64,000 bases of DNA from Flavobacteriales bacterium (lineage in GTDB: Bacteria; Bacteroidota; Bacteroidia; Flavobacteriales_C; GCA-002722245), in NCBI GenBank assembly GCA_023251095.1, contig JAHEZL010000020.1, forward strand, positions 35,121-99,120. Direction: 5' to 3'. Below the pieces are notes generated by a model that saw only the letters and a program-made list of their open reading frames with translations, was not told the origin of the DNA and ran no database searches. Each line of letters begins with the position of its first letter. The first letter of the stretch is position 1. The position numbers were made by a program, and so were the translations under genes. Positions 34,419 through 43,586 of this stretch are shown here, in pieces.

Positions 34419-36317
34419 ATGAGTGAAGCAATAAAACACGAATGCGGTATCGTACTTATCCGCCTTTTAAAGCCTTTAAACTTCTATCTCGAGAAATACG
34501 GGAGTTCAATGTACGGCCTCAATAAACTGTGGTTGATGATGGAAAAGCAACACAATCGCGGTCAGGATGGAGCCGGCGTTGCCACTATTAAACTCGACTC
34601 CGGACCGGGCAAAAGATACATCTCCCGCTACCGCTCCAACTCCCCTCAACCGATCAAAGACATTTTCGAAAAAATTAACTCCAATTTTGTAGCCCTCCAG
34701 GAAAAAGCACCCGAAAGATTGCGTGATCCCGAATGGTTAAAAAACAATATCCCTTTCATGGGCGAGTTGTTGCTGGGCCATCTCCGTTACGGAACTTTTG
34801 GTGGTAACAGCATTGAATATTGTCATCCTTTTTTGCGCCAGAGCAACTGGAAAACCCGCAACTTTGTGTTGGCAGGGAATTTCAATTTAACCAATGTGGA
34901 TGAGCTTTTTGATAGGCTGGTTACTTTGGGTCAGCACCCGAAAGAACGCTCCGACACTGTTACTGTTTTGGAAAAAATGGGACATTTTCTCGATAATGAG
35001 AATCAGGAATTGTTTCATAAATACAAAGCTCAGGGTCTCAGCAATCAGGAGATTTCAGATGAAATTGCTTTGAATCTCGACATCCAGAAAATAATGAAAA
35101 ACGCCTCCCGTGATTTCGACGGAGGCTATGCAATGGCAGGAATGATAGGCCATGGCGATGCTTTTGTACTGAGAGATCCCGCAGGAATCCGTCCGGCTTT
35201 TTATTACAAAGACGATGAAGTGGTGGTGGTAGCTTCTGAAAGACCGGCCATTCAAACGGCTTTCAATGTGCCGATAGAATCCATTTCTCCTATAAAACCG
35301 GGACATGCTCTAATCATTAAAAAGAATGGCGACGTTAGTGAACAAATGGTGCAAACTCCTACGGAGCGCAAAGAATGTTCTTTCGAAAGAATTTATTTTT
35401 CCCGTGGTAGCGACGCCGATATTTATGTAGAAAGAAAACGATTGGGAAAATATCTGGCTCCGCGAATTTTACAAGCGGTAAACTACGATTTTGAAAACAC
35501 GGTTTTCTCTTATATTCCAAACACTGCCGAAGCTTCTTTCTTTGGTTTGCGTGATGGGTTAAGCGATCATCGCATTGCCAAACAAAAAGAACTATTGCTG
35601 GCGAAAGATAAATTAAGCGATGCCGAACTCGACAAGATTTTGCACATCGTTATCCGTACCGAAAAAATTGCCATCAAAGATGCCAAGCTCCGTACTTTCA
35701 TCACCGGAGATACAGGTAGAAATGACTTGGTAGCGCACGTTTACGACTCCACTTACGGAGTGGTGAAAAAAGGCGTGGATAACCTCGTTTTAATTGACGA
35801 TTCCATCGTTCGCGGAACTACTTTGAAGCAAAGTATTTTGCGCATTATGGATCGATTGAATCCGCGTAAAATTGTGATTGCTTCATCGGCACCGCAAATC
35901 CGTTATCCCGATTGTTACGGTATTGATATGGCTAAACTAGGCGATTTCATTGCTTTTCAGGCTGCCATCTCTTTGTTGAAAGAAAGAGGCCGACAAGCAT
36001 TAATAGATGAGGTTTATAAAAAATCAAAGGCTCAGGAAAAATTGCCGAAAGAGCAAATAGTGAATTACGTTAAAGAAATTTATGCGCCTTTCAGCGATGA
36101 AGAAATTTCGGCACGCATCACACAATTGTTAACACCTAAAGACATCAATGCTGAGGTGGAAGTGGTTTACCAAACGGTGGATAATTTACATAAGGCTTGT
36201 CCGAATCACACCGGCGATTGGTATTTCACCGGTAATTACCCAACTCCCGGGGGAAATAAAGTAGTGAATAGGTCTTTCATCAATTACATTGAAGGAAGAA
36301 ATGCGAGAGCATATTAA
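34419..36317 (+). CDS. Elongated amidophosphoribosyltransferase (PurF homologue)
   Basis: A 632-residue class II glutamine amidotransferase fused to a PRTase domain, the architecture of PurF (glutamine + PRPP to phosphoribosylamine). Cys9 follows an eight-residue N-terminus that would be a cleaved propeptide. RGQDGAGVA and GHLRYGTFG are Ntn-domain motifs; the PRPP loop VLIDDSIVRGTT lies near residue 460. It is over 100 residues longer than standard PurF (about 500), with insertions in the glutaminase domain and a long C-terminal region. From memory, Bacteroidota often carry this form beside a standard purF, so it may be a paralogue with shifted function. Confidence 0.85.
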   Translation: MSEAIKHECGIVLIRLLKPLNFYLEKYGSSMYGLNKLWLMMEKQHNRGQDGAGVATIKLDSGPGKRYISRYRSNSPQPIKDIFEKINSNFVALQEKAPERLRDPEWLKNNIPFMGELLLGHLRYGTFGGNSIEYCHPFLRQSNWKTRNFVLAGNFNLTNVDELFDRLVTLGQHPKERSDTVTVLEKMGHFLDNENQELFHKYKAQGLSNQEISDEIALNLDIQKIMKNASRDFDGGYAMAGMIGHGDAFVLRDPAGIRPAFYYKDDEVVVVASERPAIQTAFNVPIESISPIKPGHALIIKKNGDVSEQMVQTPTERKECSFERIYFSRGSDADIYVERKRLGKYLAPRILQAVNYDFENTVFSYIPNTAEASFFGLRDGLSDHRIAKQKELLLAKDKLSDAELDKILHIVIRTEKIAIKDAKLRTFITGDTGRNDLVAHVYDSTYGVVKKGVDNLVLIDDSIVRGTTLKQSILRIMDRLNPRKIVIASSAPQIRYPDCYGIDMAKLGDFIAFQAAISLLKERGRQALIDEVYKKSKAQEKLPKEQIVNYVKEIYAPFSDEEISARITQLLTPKDINAEVEVVYQTVDNLHKACPNHTGDWYFTGNYPTPGGNKVVNRSFINYIEGRNARAY

Positions 36318-36324
36318 TTCAAAA

Positions 36325-36753
36325 ATGAAAAATCTTGTTTTTTTATTGGGCTTGTTATTTACCGACTTGTTGTGTGCTCAAAATCAAAATGATTCTATTG
36401 TTGACAGACCAAGTCATTCAGAAGGAGTAGGACCGTATGAATACATGGAAGTTGACGTCCATCCAAAATATCCTGGTGGTATGGAACGATTATCACAGGA
36501 ATTAATGAAGGAAGTGAGTCGATCTTATACAGGAAGGGAATGTAGAAAGCTTGCAGAAATCAGGATAGAGGTATACGTAAAGGTTTCCTCAAAAGGAGAG
36601 ATTACTTATGTTGAAATATCCAAGTCAAATTGCGAAAAACTTAATGAAGTAGTGATTTCTGCATTTAAGAAACTTGAAAAGTTTGAACCTGCAATGAAAA
36701 ATGGTCATCCAGTTAGATTCGCCTATATTGTCCCTTTTGTTTTCACACAGTAG
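36325..36753 (+). CDS. Secreted TonB-C-terminal-like domain protein
   Basis: A 142-residue protein from ATG 36325 (in-frame upstream starts at 36289 and 36301 would spoil the signal peptide). The signal peptide is MKNLVFLLGLLFTDLLCAQ. The mature part has HPKYPGGMERL, a strand SSKGEITYVEISKSNC, then KKLEKFEPAMKNGHPVRFAYIVPF: the fold pattern of TonB C-terminal domains in Bacteroidota. It has no retained membrane anchor and no proline-rich spanner, so it is not a classical energy transducer. It starts 7 bases after the PurF-like stop. Role unknown. Confidence 0.7.
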   Translation: MKNLVFLLGLLFTDLLCAQNQNDSIVDRPSHSEGVGPYEYMEVDVHPKYPGGMERLSQELMKEVSRSYTGRECRKLAEIRIEVYVKVSSKGEITYVEISKSNCEKLNEVVISAFKKLEKFEPAMKNGHPVRFAYIVPFVFTQ

Positions 36754-36832
36754 CTCTTTATCAACATCTCTTTATTAATTTACTTTTCCCTTTCTCTGTT
36801 ACAATTCCCCTTTTCCGCATTAACTTGCAGGT

Positions 36833-38518
36833 ATGAAGCACTTGCTCTTCGCAACCTTACTTTTCATCTTTGGTTTTTCCTCAGCTCAAAACGTTTTGGA
36901 TTACGCTAAAATTAAGGATGCTGAAGTACTCAATTTGTCGGGAATGAACATTGATACCCTGCCAGCTTATATCTCTTCCTGCACGCATTTAAAAGTGATT
37001 GATCTGAGCGGCAACCGGAAAATAAAAATCATCGATACTTTTAAAAAACTGTCGAAACTACCCAATCTCAAAATTCTCAATTTAAATTATTGCAATCTCT
37101 TTTTTCTGCCTTCTGTCATCGGTGAATTTAAAGCGCTCAAAGAACTTTCTCTGGAAGGCAATGGAATAGAATATTTGCCGGTAACCTTTAAAAATTTAGC
37201 GCTGGAATATCTCAATATTTCAAGCAACAGGATTGACAGTTTAAATGCCGGATTTTTCTCTTTGCAGAAATTACACACTTTGGATTTTTCTAAAAATGAA
37301 GGAGTAACCAGAGAGTACAACATGGATATTCTGGCAACACTACCTATGCTGAAAACCTTGATTTTAAGGGAGTCGGTAGAACTATCAAAAGGAATAGGAA
37401 AAATAAAAAACCTCGAAAATCTGGATCTTTCCAAAGGGACAATCAAAACTTTACCTTCTGAAATTTCTTCGCTCACGCACCTGAGAAATCTGGATATTAG
37501 CTCTTGTTCATCCTTGGATTTAAGCGCTGTTATTGAAGCACTCACGTCCCTGAAACAATTGAATAAATTGCATTTCGGCGATGCAAAACTCACGGTTATT
37601 CCTTTCAATATTTCAAAATTAAAATCGTTGAAAGAGCTTCATGTTTTTGATGCTACACTGGGAAGATTACCGGTTTCTTTTATGGATTTATTGTTGCAAA
37701 CAATTTATTTTCATCATGTGAATTTCAGTGCTAAAAATGAATTTTTTTCGGAGTTGGATAAGATGTCGTCACTCCAGGTAATTTATTTTTTTCGTTGTGA
37801 AATTTCAAAAGAGGAAGTGGGGAGTAAAAAACAATTGGTTATTGAAAATGCCTTGACGGATCGCCCCTTTTACTTCAACAGCGCCTTCAATGAAATAGCT
37901 AAAAATCATCGCGCTGAAATGCCGCAAATGGATTATGAATTGCTCACCTCAAAAGTAATTCTTACCATCAAAAAACAAATTTCAAAAAACAAATTTTACT
38001 TCACGATGGAACCGCAATACGGCTACACCGAAAAATATTTAGATCTCTTCGGCGACAAAATAAAAGCCTATCCCGAACTAAAAGTGTACAAAGGAATTCA
38101 CTGGGAATACACAGGCTCAGCAATGGACAACGACTTATTAAAAATGTACACTTTAAGCGAAAAAACCAATGCCGAAAAAGCGAAGAAAAAATCCACAGTT
38201 GAAATTTTTGTTTTGAATTTACAGGACATTATTATTTATCCCGAAAAAGAAGAGGACACCTACATCATGGCTTTTTCAAGGGGTTTCGACACTTTGAAAA
38301 TAAAAACACTTCCGGCTCTTTCTATGATGGACGCCAAAAAAATTCAGAAATGGCACAAAAGCAAATACGAAAGTTACATCGCTCAAAAACAAAAACGCGA
38401 AGAAAAATGGGCGCAACTCGATAGAAAATATTTGCTGGTGTTTGAGAAATATGAACAAAAACTGGAAGCTTACCGCGATCAGTTAAATGCTAATTATTAT
38501 CGTGAAAGTGAGAAGTAA
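36833..38518 (+). CDS. Secreted leucine-rich repeat protein
   Basis: A 561-residue exported protein with a signal peptide ending about GFSSAQ. Residues about 25-330 hold roughly ten leucine-rich repeats with the LxxLxLxxNxIxxLP-type pattern (LKELSLEGNGIEYLP is a clear unit), several degenerate. The C-terminal 230 residues are Lys/Glu-rich, helical, and unlike LRRs, ending in a coiled-coil-like segment. There is no T9SS C-terminal domain. It overlaps the next gene by 32 bases. It is probably a periplasmic or surface interaction protein; the partner is unknown. Confidence 0.75.
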   Translation: MKHLLFATLLFIFGFSSAQNVLDYAKIKDAEVLNLSGMNIDTLPAYISSCTHLKVIDLSGNRKIKIIDTFKKLSKLPNLKILNLNYCNLFFLPSVIGEFKALKELSLEGNGIEYLPVTFKNLALEYLNISSNRIDSLNAGFFSLQKLHTLDFSKNEGVTREYNMDILATLPMLKTLILRESVELSKGIGKIKNLENLDLSKGTIKTLPSEISSLTHLRNLDISSCSSLDLSAVIEALTSLKQLNKLHFGDAKLTVIPFNISKLKSLKELHVFDATLGRLPVSFMDLLLQTIYFHHVNFSAKNEFFSELDKMSSLQVIYFFRCEISKEEVGSKKQLVIENALTDRPFYFNSAFNEIAKNHRAEMPQMDYELLTSKVILTIKKQISKNKFYFTMEPQYGYTEKYLDLFGDKIKAYPELKVYKGIHWEYTGSAMDNDLLKMYTLSEKTNAEKAKKKSTVEIFVLNLQDIIIYPEKEEDTYIMAFSRGFDTLKIKTLPALSMMDAKKIQKWHKSKYESYIAQKQKREEKWAQLDRKYLLVFEKYEQKLEAYRDQLNANYYRESEK

Positions 38519-39248
38519 AAAATACATATTGTTCGGAAGCAATTTCTTCATATTGCTTTTTCTTTTATTCTCCTCTTTTAATATTTCCACCGATTATTAC
38601 AATCAAAGTTCCGAAGAATTTTTTGCTTCAGGTGTTGCCGATAAAGATTTAACTCTTGCCGACACTGATCCTGAATTGCTTAATGCCACTGTGTTTCACG
38701 CCATCAATAAAATGCGTGAGCAAAAAGGAAAAGAAGCTTTTATTTATTCTCCCGAGTTGCAAAAACTGGTGACTTCGTACATGAGCAAAGTGGAAAATAA
38801 AAATTTCGCCAACGGAGAAATCATCCGCAAAAAGTTTTTGAAAACCATTTTGAAAGAAGCCAAAGAAAAGGGATTTAAAGGAACCCTCGTGGATTTAAAT
38901 GTTTTGCAGGCGCAGGCCATTCACTACAACAACAAAATATTTTTTTACAACAAAAAAGATGCATCTACTGAGTTGCATTTATTTTATGGAGAACGTCCCG
39001 CCAAACAAGATAAAAAACAAGACCGCGAAGCCATTCCGCATTACACATACAAAGGCTTCGCAGAAAATTTAGTGAGCACTTTACTCAAACTCGACGCAGA
39101 AAATAAAACCACCTCAAAGGCTTATAAATTCAGTGCTTGCGTGTTGCAGTGGGATTATTCTTCATTGTACAAAAACAAAATCCCTCAAATTAAACTGATC
39201 CAAATTGTTGGCGGATTTCAAACCGATTTGATAAAAGATACGGAGTGA
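38487..39248 (+). CDS. CAP/SCP-like exported protein (tentative)
   Basis: A 253-residue protein with an N-terminal membrane helix or signal (about residues 13-33) and a soluble domain. The domain begins FHAINKMREQKGKEAF, then SPELQKLVTSYMSKVENKNF, and ends with PQIKLIQIVGGFQT. That layout recalls CAP-domain proteins, but the metal-binding histidines are not evident. ATG 38487 overlaps the LRR gene by 32 bases; GTG starts at 38502 and 38508 are also possible. Its stop overlaps the next gene by four bases. It is part of an overlapping trio with the LRR and membrane proteins. Confidence 0.5.
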   Translation: MLIIIVKVRSKKYILFGSNFFILLFLLFSSFNISTDYYNQSSEEFFASGVADKDLTLADTDPELLNATVFHAINKMREQKGKEAFIYSPELQKLVTSYMSKVENKNFANGEIIRKKFLKTILKEAKEKGFKGTLVDLNVLQAQAIHYNNKIFFYNKKDASTELHLFYGERPAKQDKKQDREAIPHYTYKGFAENLVSTLLKLDAENKTTSKAYKFSACVLQWDYSSLYKNKIPQIKLIQIVGGFQTDLIKDTE

Positions 39249-39808
39249 TACCCGAAAATTTCCAACCCATACAAGTATTTTATTTCGTGATTAACGCCAC
39301 ATTTTTTGGCTTCGGACTCCTGACGCTTATTTCTAATTTGCTTAAAGGCAAGAAAATAAAGGAGATGAATGTGTGGTTTACTAAAATAGGATCATGGATA
39401 GTTTGTGCTGCAGCGGTCTTTCATTTATCTGTATTATTTGTAATAAAGGATATAAATTTTATTAAAGGTTATTTAGCATATCCCATCAATGCTTTTTTCA
39501 TGAGTTCCTGCTTAGTTATTCAGGTTTTATGGTTTAAGAAAGTCAGAGAAAAAAAGATTATTGTATTGTTTTTTGCTCTGGAGATGCTTGTATATTCAGT
39601 GTTTAGTACGATAGTATATATTGTGATTGTACATCACAGAGATGGGGTTTGGAAGTTTACCGAACCGGATTATGTTAAAGAGGTATTAATGGAATATGGC
39701 TTGCAACTGCTGATTTATTTAGCACTTATTTTAATGATGTATCTGGTTTTTGTGAAAGACAAAAATAAATCTGCCGGAACATTGGATGAGGAATTTTTAA
39801 ACAAATAA
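39245..39808 (+). CDS. Multi-helix membrane protein of unknown function
   Basis: A 187-residue protein with about five hydrophobic helices and a charged C-terminal tail (KDKNKSAGTLDEE). It starts with GTG overlapping the preceding TGA by four bases, a typical coupled start. No family motif is recognised. It ends 8 bases from the convergent TPR gene. The overlap suggests it works with the LRR and CAP-like proteins, perhaps as their membrane component (inference). Confidence 0.6.
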   Translation: MIPENFQPIQVFYFVINATFFGFGLLTLISNLLKGKKIKEMNVWFTKIGSWIVCAAAVFHLSVLFVIKDINFIKGYLAYPINAFFMSSCLVIQVLWFKKVREKKIIVLFFALEMLVYSVFSTIVYIVIVHHRDGVWKFTEPDYVKEVLMEYGLQLLIYLALILMMYLVFVKDKNKSAGTLDEEFLNK

Positions 39809-39816
39809 TTCTCGAA

Positions 39817-41622
39817 TTACCTATTACACATTTTGATAATTTCATATTCCACCGGAAAAAGCAATTCACCGGCTTTTAAAAAATCACTGCAATAATCACC
39901 CATCGTCATCATTTTTTTTAGATGTCCGCGGATGTAATAAGCATAGGCAAATTGTTTTTCAATTGCCAGCGCAGTATTACAATCGCTTAATGCAGAACTA
40001 AGCAAAGCGTTGTTAGCATTCACCGAGCTGTTGTTTATAGGAAAAGTCCAACCGGAGGAAATAGGTTGTATGTTATTATTGTATTGAACAGAAACTGTCG
40101 CCATTTTTATTTTTTCAATCTGATTGATTTTGGCAAGAGCTCTGTTAACGTAAGGCAGAGGAAAATTAGCATCCAAGCGAATAGCGTAATTGAAATCAAG
40201 GATAGCCAGATCATATTTTTCCTGGGCTAAATATATATCTCCGCGAATGTTGTAATCGCTGGAAGCACTTTGCAGTAAAGAAAATCCTTCTATGCCGTTT
40301 TTTGGAAGTAAGGCGATGGCTTTTTCAATGGCGATTAGCGCACCCTCGTAATCTTTTAAATGTATTTTTGCTTCTGCTATAGAAGAATAATTGGTGCTAA
40401 TAAACTGTGCCGCATAAATTTTCATGCTGTCAGTAGAAAGGTACATGGTATTTGCGTTAAATTTTAGATCATCCATAACCAGTTCGGGATCTAACATTTT
40501 TTCATATTCTTTTATGGCACTTTCATTTTGACCTAAGCGCAAATGAGCATTTCCTTTAAACGAAATGCAATAAGAATTTGTAGGAAATTTTTTTAATCCG
40601 CGATCATACCACGCCACAGCGTTTTCGTAGTTTCCTATATTATAGGAAGCAATTCCTCTTTGATAGTAATAGCTTGCTAAAGAAGAGTCGCAAACACCTT
40701 TCTTTCTGATTTTGATAGCCTCTAACATTGAACTTTCAGGATCTTTTTTCCTTAGTAACTCATCTGTTTTAATTAAATCAATACAGAAATTGTCCATGTT
40801 TTCCATTGTATACCATAACGAACATCGGTTGTAATAAGCATCTATATAATTAGGGTTTAAATGGATGGCTTTAGTATAGTCATTAATACTTTTTTGATAT
40901 TCTTTCATGCCATCATATACCACAGCTCTTGCATTGTAAAAATCTGCACTGGAGCTGTCTTTTTTTAGGAGGAGATTTAAATCCTTCAAGGCCAGCTCAA
41001 ATTGTGCTTCTGCCTGATAGCTTTCCGCACGGCATAAGTAAGCATCTATAAGAGTTGAATCCAATGTGATCGATTTATTAAAATCATCAATGGCCGATGA
41101 ATATTTTTTTTGATACGCATTTAATTTCCCTCTTTGAAGGTATAAGGAAGCTTCTTTTGGAGCCAGTTCAATTGCTTTTTTTAAATCGAATAAGGCCATG
41201 TAAAAGTTTCCGGAAGAGCTGTAGCAATCACTTCTTACCGAATAGTAGTTGGCTTCATTCGGATTAATTTTAATGGCCTGATCTGTATATTCTAAAGCTT
41301 TTTTCGAATCATTTTTCGTGAGATAAATTCTACCCAGATTATTATAACAATTCCCGCAATTTGGATTTATTACAATGGCTTTTTGATAAAGTTTTTCACC
41401 CATGTCAATTTGTTGGTCGAAAAGATAGGCATAGCCGAGGCATCTCAGGAGCATTTCCTCATTGGGATGTAACTTCATTTCCTTTTCAAGAAATTTGATG
41501 TCTTCTTTGATTTTTCCCGCCTTCATCAAAGAATCATGAATGACTTCATATTTCTTTTTTTCTTGAGAAAAGGCAGAAAAGAAAAATAGCGTGAACAGAA
41601 ATAAAATGAATAGTTGGCGCAT
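39817..41622 (-). CDS. Exported tetratricopeptide-repeat protein
   Basis: A 601-residue protein with a signal peptide ending about SAFSQ and at least twelve TPR-like helical pairs covering nearly all the mature part. Units such as NNLGRIYLTKNDSKKALEY and YYNRGIASYNIGNYENAV-type repeats are clear. The last 80 residues also keep the TPR register. No enzyme domain is present. It is probably periplasmic and mediates protein assembly. It is convergent with the membrane protein gene and 9 bases after the pirin gene on its own strand. Confidence 0.82.
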   Translation of the reverse strand: MRQLFILFLFTLFFFSAFSQEKKKYEVIHDSLMKAGKIKEDIKFLEKEMKLHPNEEMLLRCLGYAYLFDQQIDMGEKLYQKAIVINPNCGNCYNNLGRIYLTKNDSKKALEYTDQAIKINPNEANYYSVRSDCYSSSGNFYMALFDLKKAIELAPKEASLYLQRGKLNAYQKKYSSAIDDFNKSITLDSTLIDAYLCRAESYQAEAQFELALKDLNLLLKKDSSSADFYNARAVVYDGMKEYQKSINDYTKAIHLNPNYIDAYYNRCSLWYTMENMDNFCIDLIKTDELLRKKDPESSMLEAIKIRKKGVCDSSLASYYYQRGIASYNIGNYENAVAWYDRGLKKFPTNSYCISFKGNAHLRLGQNESAIKEYEKMLDPELVMDDLKFNANTMYLSTDSMKIYAAQFISTNYSSIAEAKIHLKDYEGALIAIEKAIALLPKNGIEGFSLLQSASSDYNIRGDIYLAQEKYDLAILDFNYAIRLDANFPLPYVNRALAKINQIEKIKMATVSVQYNNNIQPISSGWTFPINNSSVNANNALLSSALSDCNTALAIEKQFAYAYYIRGHLKKMMTMGDYCSDFLKAGELLFPVEYEIIKMCNR

Positions 41623-41631
41623 AAATTTTAA

Positions 41632-42495
41632 TTAAAATCCTTCTTCCAGTTCCCCCATTTTCCCATTGTGGAAATCATCTACTGCACGGTTTAATTCCTG
41701 ATCAGTGCTCATCACAAAGGGACCGTAAGTAGCTACTGCTTCATTCAGCGGTTCTCCGCAAAGGATGATCAGCCGTGTGTTTTCAAGTGCAGCGATGTGA
41801 AGGTCTTCGGCATTGGTATCGAAAGAAACCAAACTTTTTTCGTCTAAATTTTTTCCGTTGCAAAATAATTTTCCATCCAAAACATAAATCAAAATATGAA
41901 AAGATGAAGGTTGAGAAAATGTAAAATCATCTCCTGCTTTCAGCTCTCCGCGCATAATTGACAAGGGTTGCATGGTTGGCATCGGACCTTTAACGCCATT
42001 TACTTCACCACAAATAATTCCGATTTCCGATTTTTTTTCAGAAGAAAAAACCAAAGGAATTTCTCCTTTCGACAAAGGATAATAAAATGGTTTTTCCATC
42101 TTTTTTGCCTTGGGCGCATTTACCCAAATTTGAATGATTTCCATCGTTCCGCCTTTCTTCGCGATGTCGACAGAGGGCCTTTCGCTGTGTATCATTCCGC
42201 TGCCGGCAAAAAGCCATTGAATGCCACCTTCGCTAACGAGTTTGTCGTTGCCCATAGAATCGCGATGGTTCACAGCACCTTTAAAAACAAAGGTCACCGG
42301 AGAAAATCCGCGATGCGGATGCGGCGGAACACCAACTTCTTTTTGTTCTTCTCCGCCCGCATATTTTTCGCTGAGATGATGAATTAATAAGAAAGGATCC
42401 ACCTGATCCAATCCGCGAACGGGCAAAGCCTGATCTAAAAAAATTGAGCCCATTTTTACTTTTTGGGCTTTAACTATTTGAAGGATTTTGCGCAT
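41632..42495 (-). CDS. Pirin family protein
   Basis: A 287-residue cupin protein from ATG 42495; an upstream in-frame start (42567) would run deep into the preceding gene and is rejected. The N-terminal cupin has the metal-binding HPHRGFSPVTF segment and the GSGMIHSE motif that supplies other ligands. The C-terminal Pirin_C domain follows. Some pirins oxidise quercetin; others act as redox-sensing regulators, so the role is open. The gap to the deacylase stop is one base, so the pair is probably co-transcribed. Confidence 0.9.
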   Translation of the reverse strand: MRKILQIVKAQKVKMGSIFLDQALPVRGLDQVDPFLLIHHLSEKYAGGEEQKEVGVPPHPHRGFSPVTFVFKGAVNHRDSMGNDKLVSEGGIQWLFAGSGMIHSERPSVDIAKKGGTMEIIQIWVNAPKAKKMEKPFYYPLSKGEIPLVFSSEKKSEIGIICGEVNGVKGPMPTMQPLSIMRGELKAGDDFTFSQPSSFHILIYVLDGKLFCNGKNLDEKSLVSFDTNAEDLHIAALENTRLIILCGEPLNEAVATYGPFVMSTDQELNRAVDDFHNGKMGELEEGF

Positions 42496-42496
42496 C

Positions 42497-43552
42497 TTAT
42501 TTGGATAATTTATTGCCCAGTTGCAATAAAATTTCTTTGTAGCGAGCCGGCGCTTTTTCCAGTTCATCTACAAAAATAAATTCGTCGGCCATGTGAGAAC
42601 GTGCGCTGTCGCCCGGACCGATCTTCACACTCACGCAAGGCATCAGCGACTGATCACTTGTTGTAGGGGATCCATAAGTTGGAATAGCTAATTCTTCCGC
42701 CACTTTAAAAAGAGGATGGCCTTCGGGTAAGCCCGATGAATTGAGGCGTGTAGAGCGTGCAGAAACTTCACACAAAACATTTTCTTTTATCAGCTGCAAT
42801 AATTCTTCGTTGGAATAAGTATCGGGAACACGAACGTCTACCACAAATTTACATTCGGCAGGAACCACGTTGTGCTGACTTCCGGCTTCAATAACAGTCA
42901 CGCTCATTTTCACCGCGCCAAGCACGTTACTCACTTTCGGGAACTGATGTGTTTTAAACCATTTAATGTCTTTCAGCGCTTCATAAATGGCGTTGATTCC
43001 TTCTTCGCGCGCGGCGTGTCCGGCTTTGCCAATTGATGTACAATCCAGCACCATCAATCCGCGTTCGGCCACAGCGAGTTCCATTTTTGTAGGTTCACCT
43101 ACTATCGCCAAATCAATTTTTGCTAAGCCCGGCCACAAAGCAGCGATGCCGTTTTTGCCTGAAATTTCTTCTTCGGCAGTAGCAGCAAAAATTAAATTGA
43201 AAGGTAATTTTTCATTGTACAATTCCACAAAAACAGAGAGCAGGGAAATCAGTGGTCCGCCGGCATCATTGCTTCCTAGTCCGAATAGTTTGCCATCAAT
43301 AATTTCTGCTTTGTGAGGATCGCGCGTATAGCCCTTGTTCGGTTTTACCGTATCTGTATGGGAATTCAGAAGGATGGTAAATTTTCCTTCTTCAAAATTT
43401 TTATTGGTACACCAAAGATTATGTAAATATTTATTGCATGGAATTCCTTCGTCGCTCAACACCTTTTCAAGGTAATTCATGCGCTTTGCTTCATCCCCGC
43501 TGAAGGCAGGAATTTGAATTAAATCACTTAATATTTTAACTGCATTAATCAT
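42497..43552 (-). CDS. M20-family N-acyl-amino-acid deacylase (ArgE-type)
   Basis: A 351-residue zinc-dependent M20 peptidase/deacylase. Metal and catalytic motifs are visible: SHTDTV with first-ligand His, GSNDAGG with bridging Asp, AEEEISG with the catalytic Glu pair, and GEPT. The family best fits the arginine-pathway deacetylase of Bacteroidota. The argB gene at 62770 supports an arginine pathway in this genome, though the two genes are 19 kb apart. Bacteroidota may use N-succinyl or N-acetyl intermediates and may act at the citrulline step, so the substrate is not assigned. Confidence 0.8.
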   Translation of the reverse strand: MINAVKILSDLIQIPAFSGDEAKRMNYLEKVLSDEGIPCNKYLHNLWCTNKNFEEGKFTILLNSHTDTVKPNKGYTRDPHKAEIIDGKLFGLGSNDAGGPLISLLSVFVELYNEKLPFNLIFAATAEEEISGKNGIAALWPGLAKIDLAIVGEPTKMELAVAERGLMVLDCTSIGKAGHAAREEGINAIYEALKDIKWFKTHQFPKVSNVLGAVKMSVTVIEAGSQHNVVPAECKFVVDVRVPDTYSNEELLQLIKENVLCEVSARSTRLNSSGLPEGHPLFKVAEELAIPTYGSPTTSDQSLMPCVSVKIGPGDSARSHMADEFIFVDELEKAPARYKEILLQLGNKLSK

Positions 43553-43586
43553 GAGCGAAAGATAGGAAAATTGTGTGAAGGATGAT

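Noticed and set aside
41968..42387. A 139-codon plus-strand frame antisense to the pirin gene
   Set aside because: Composition is typical of a shadow frame (many His, Phe, Arg); pirin motifs on the other strand are intact.
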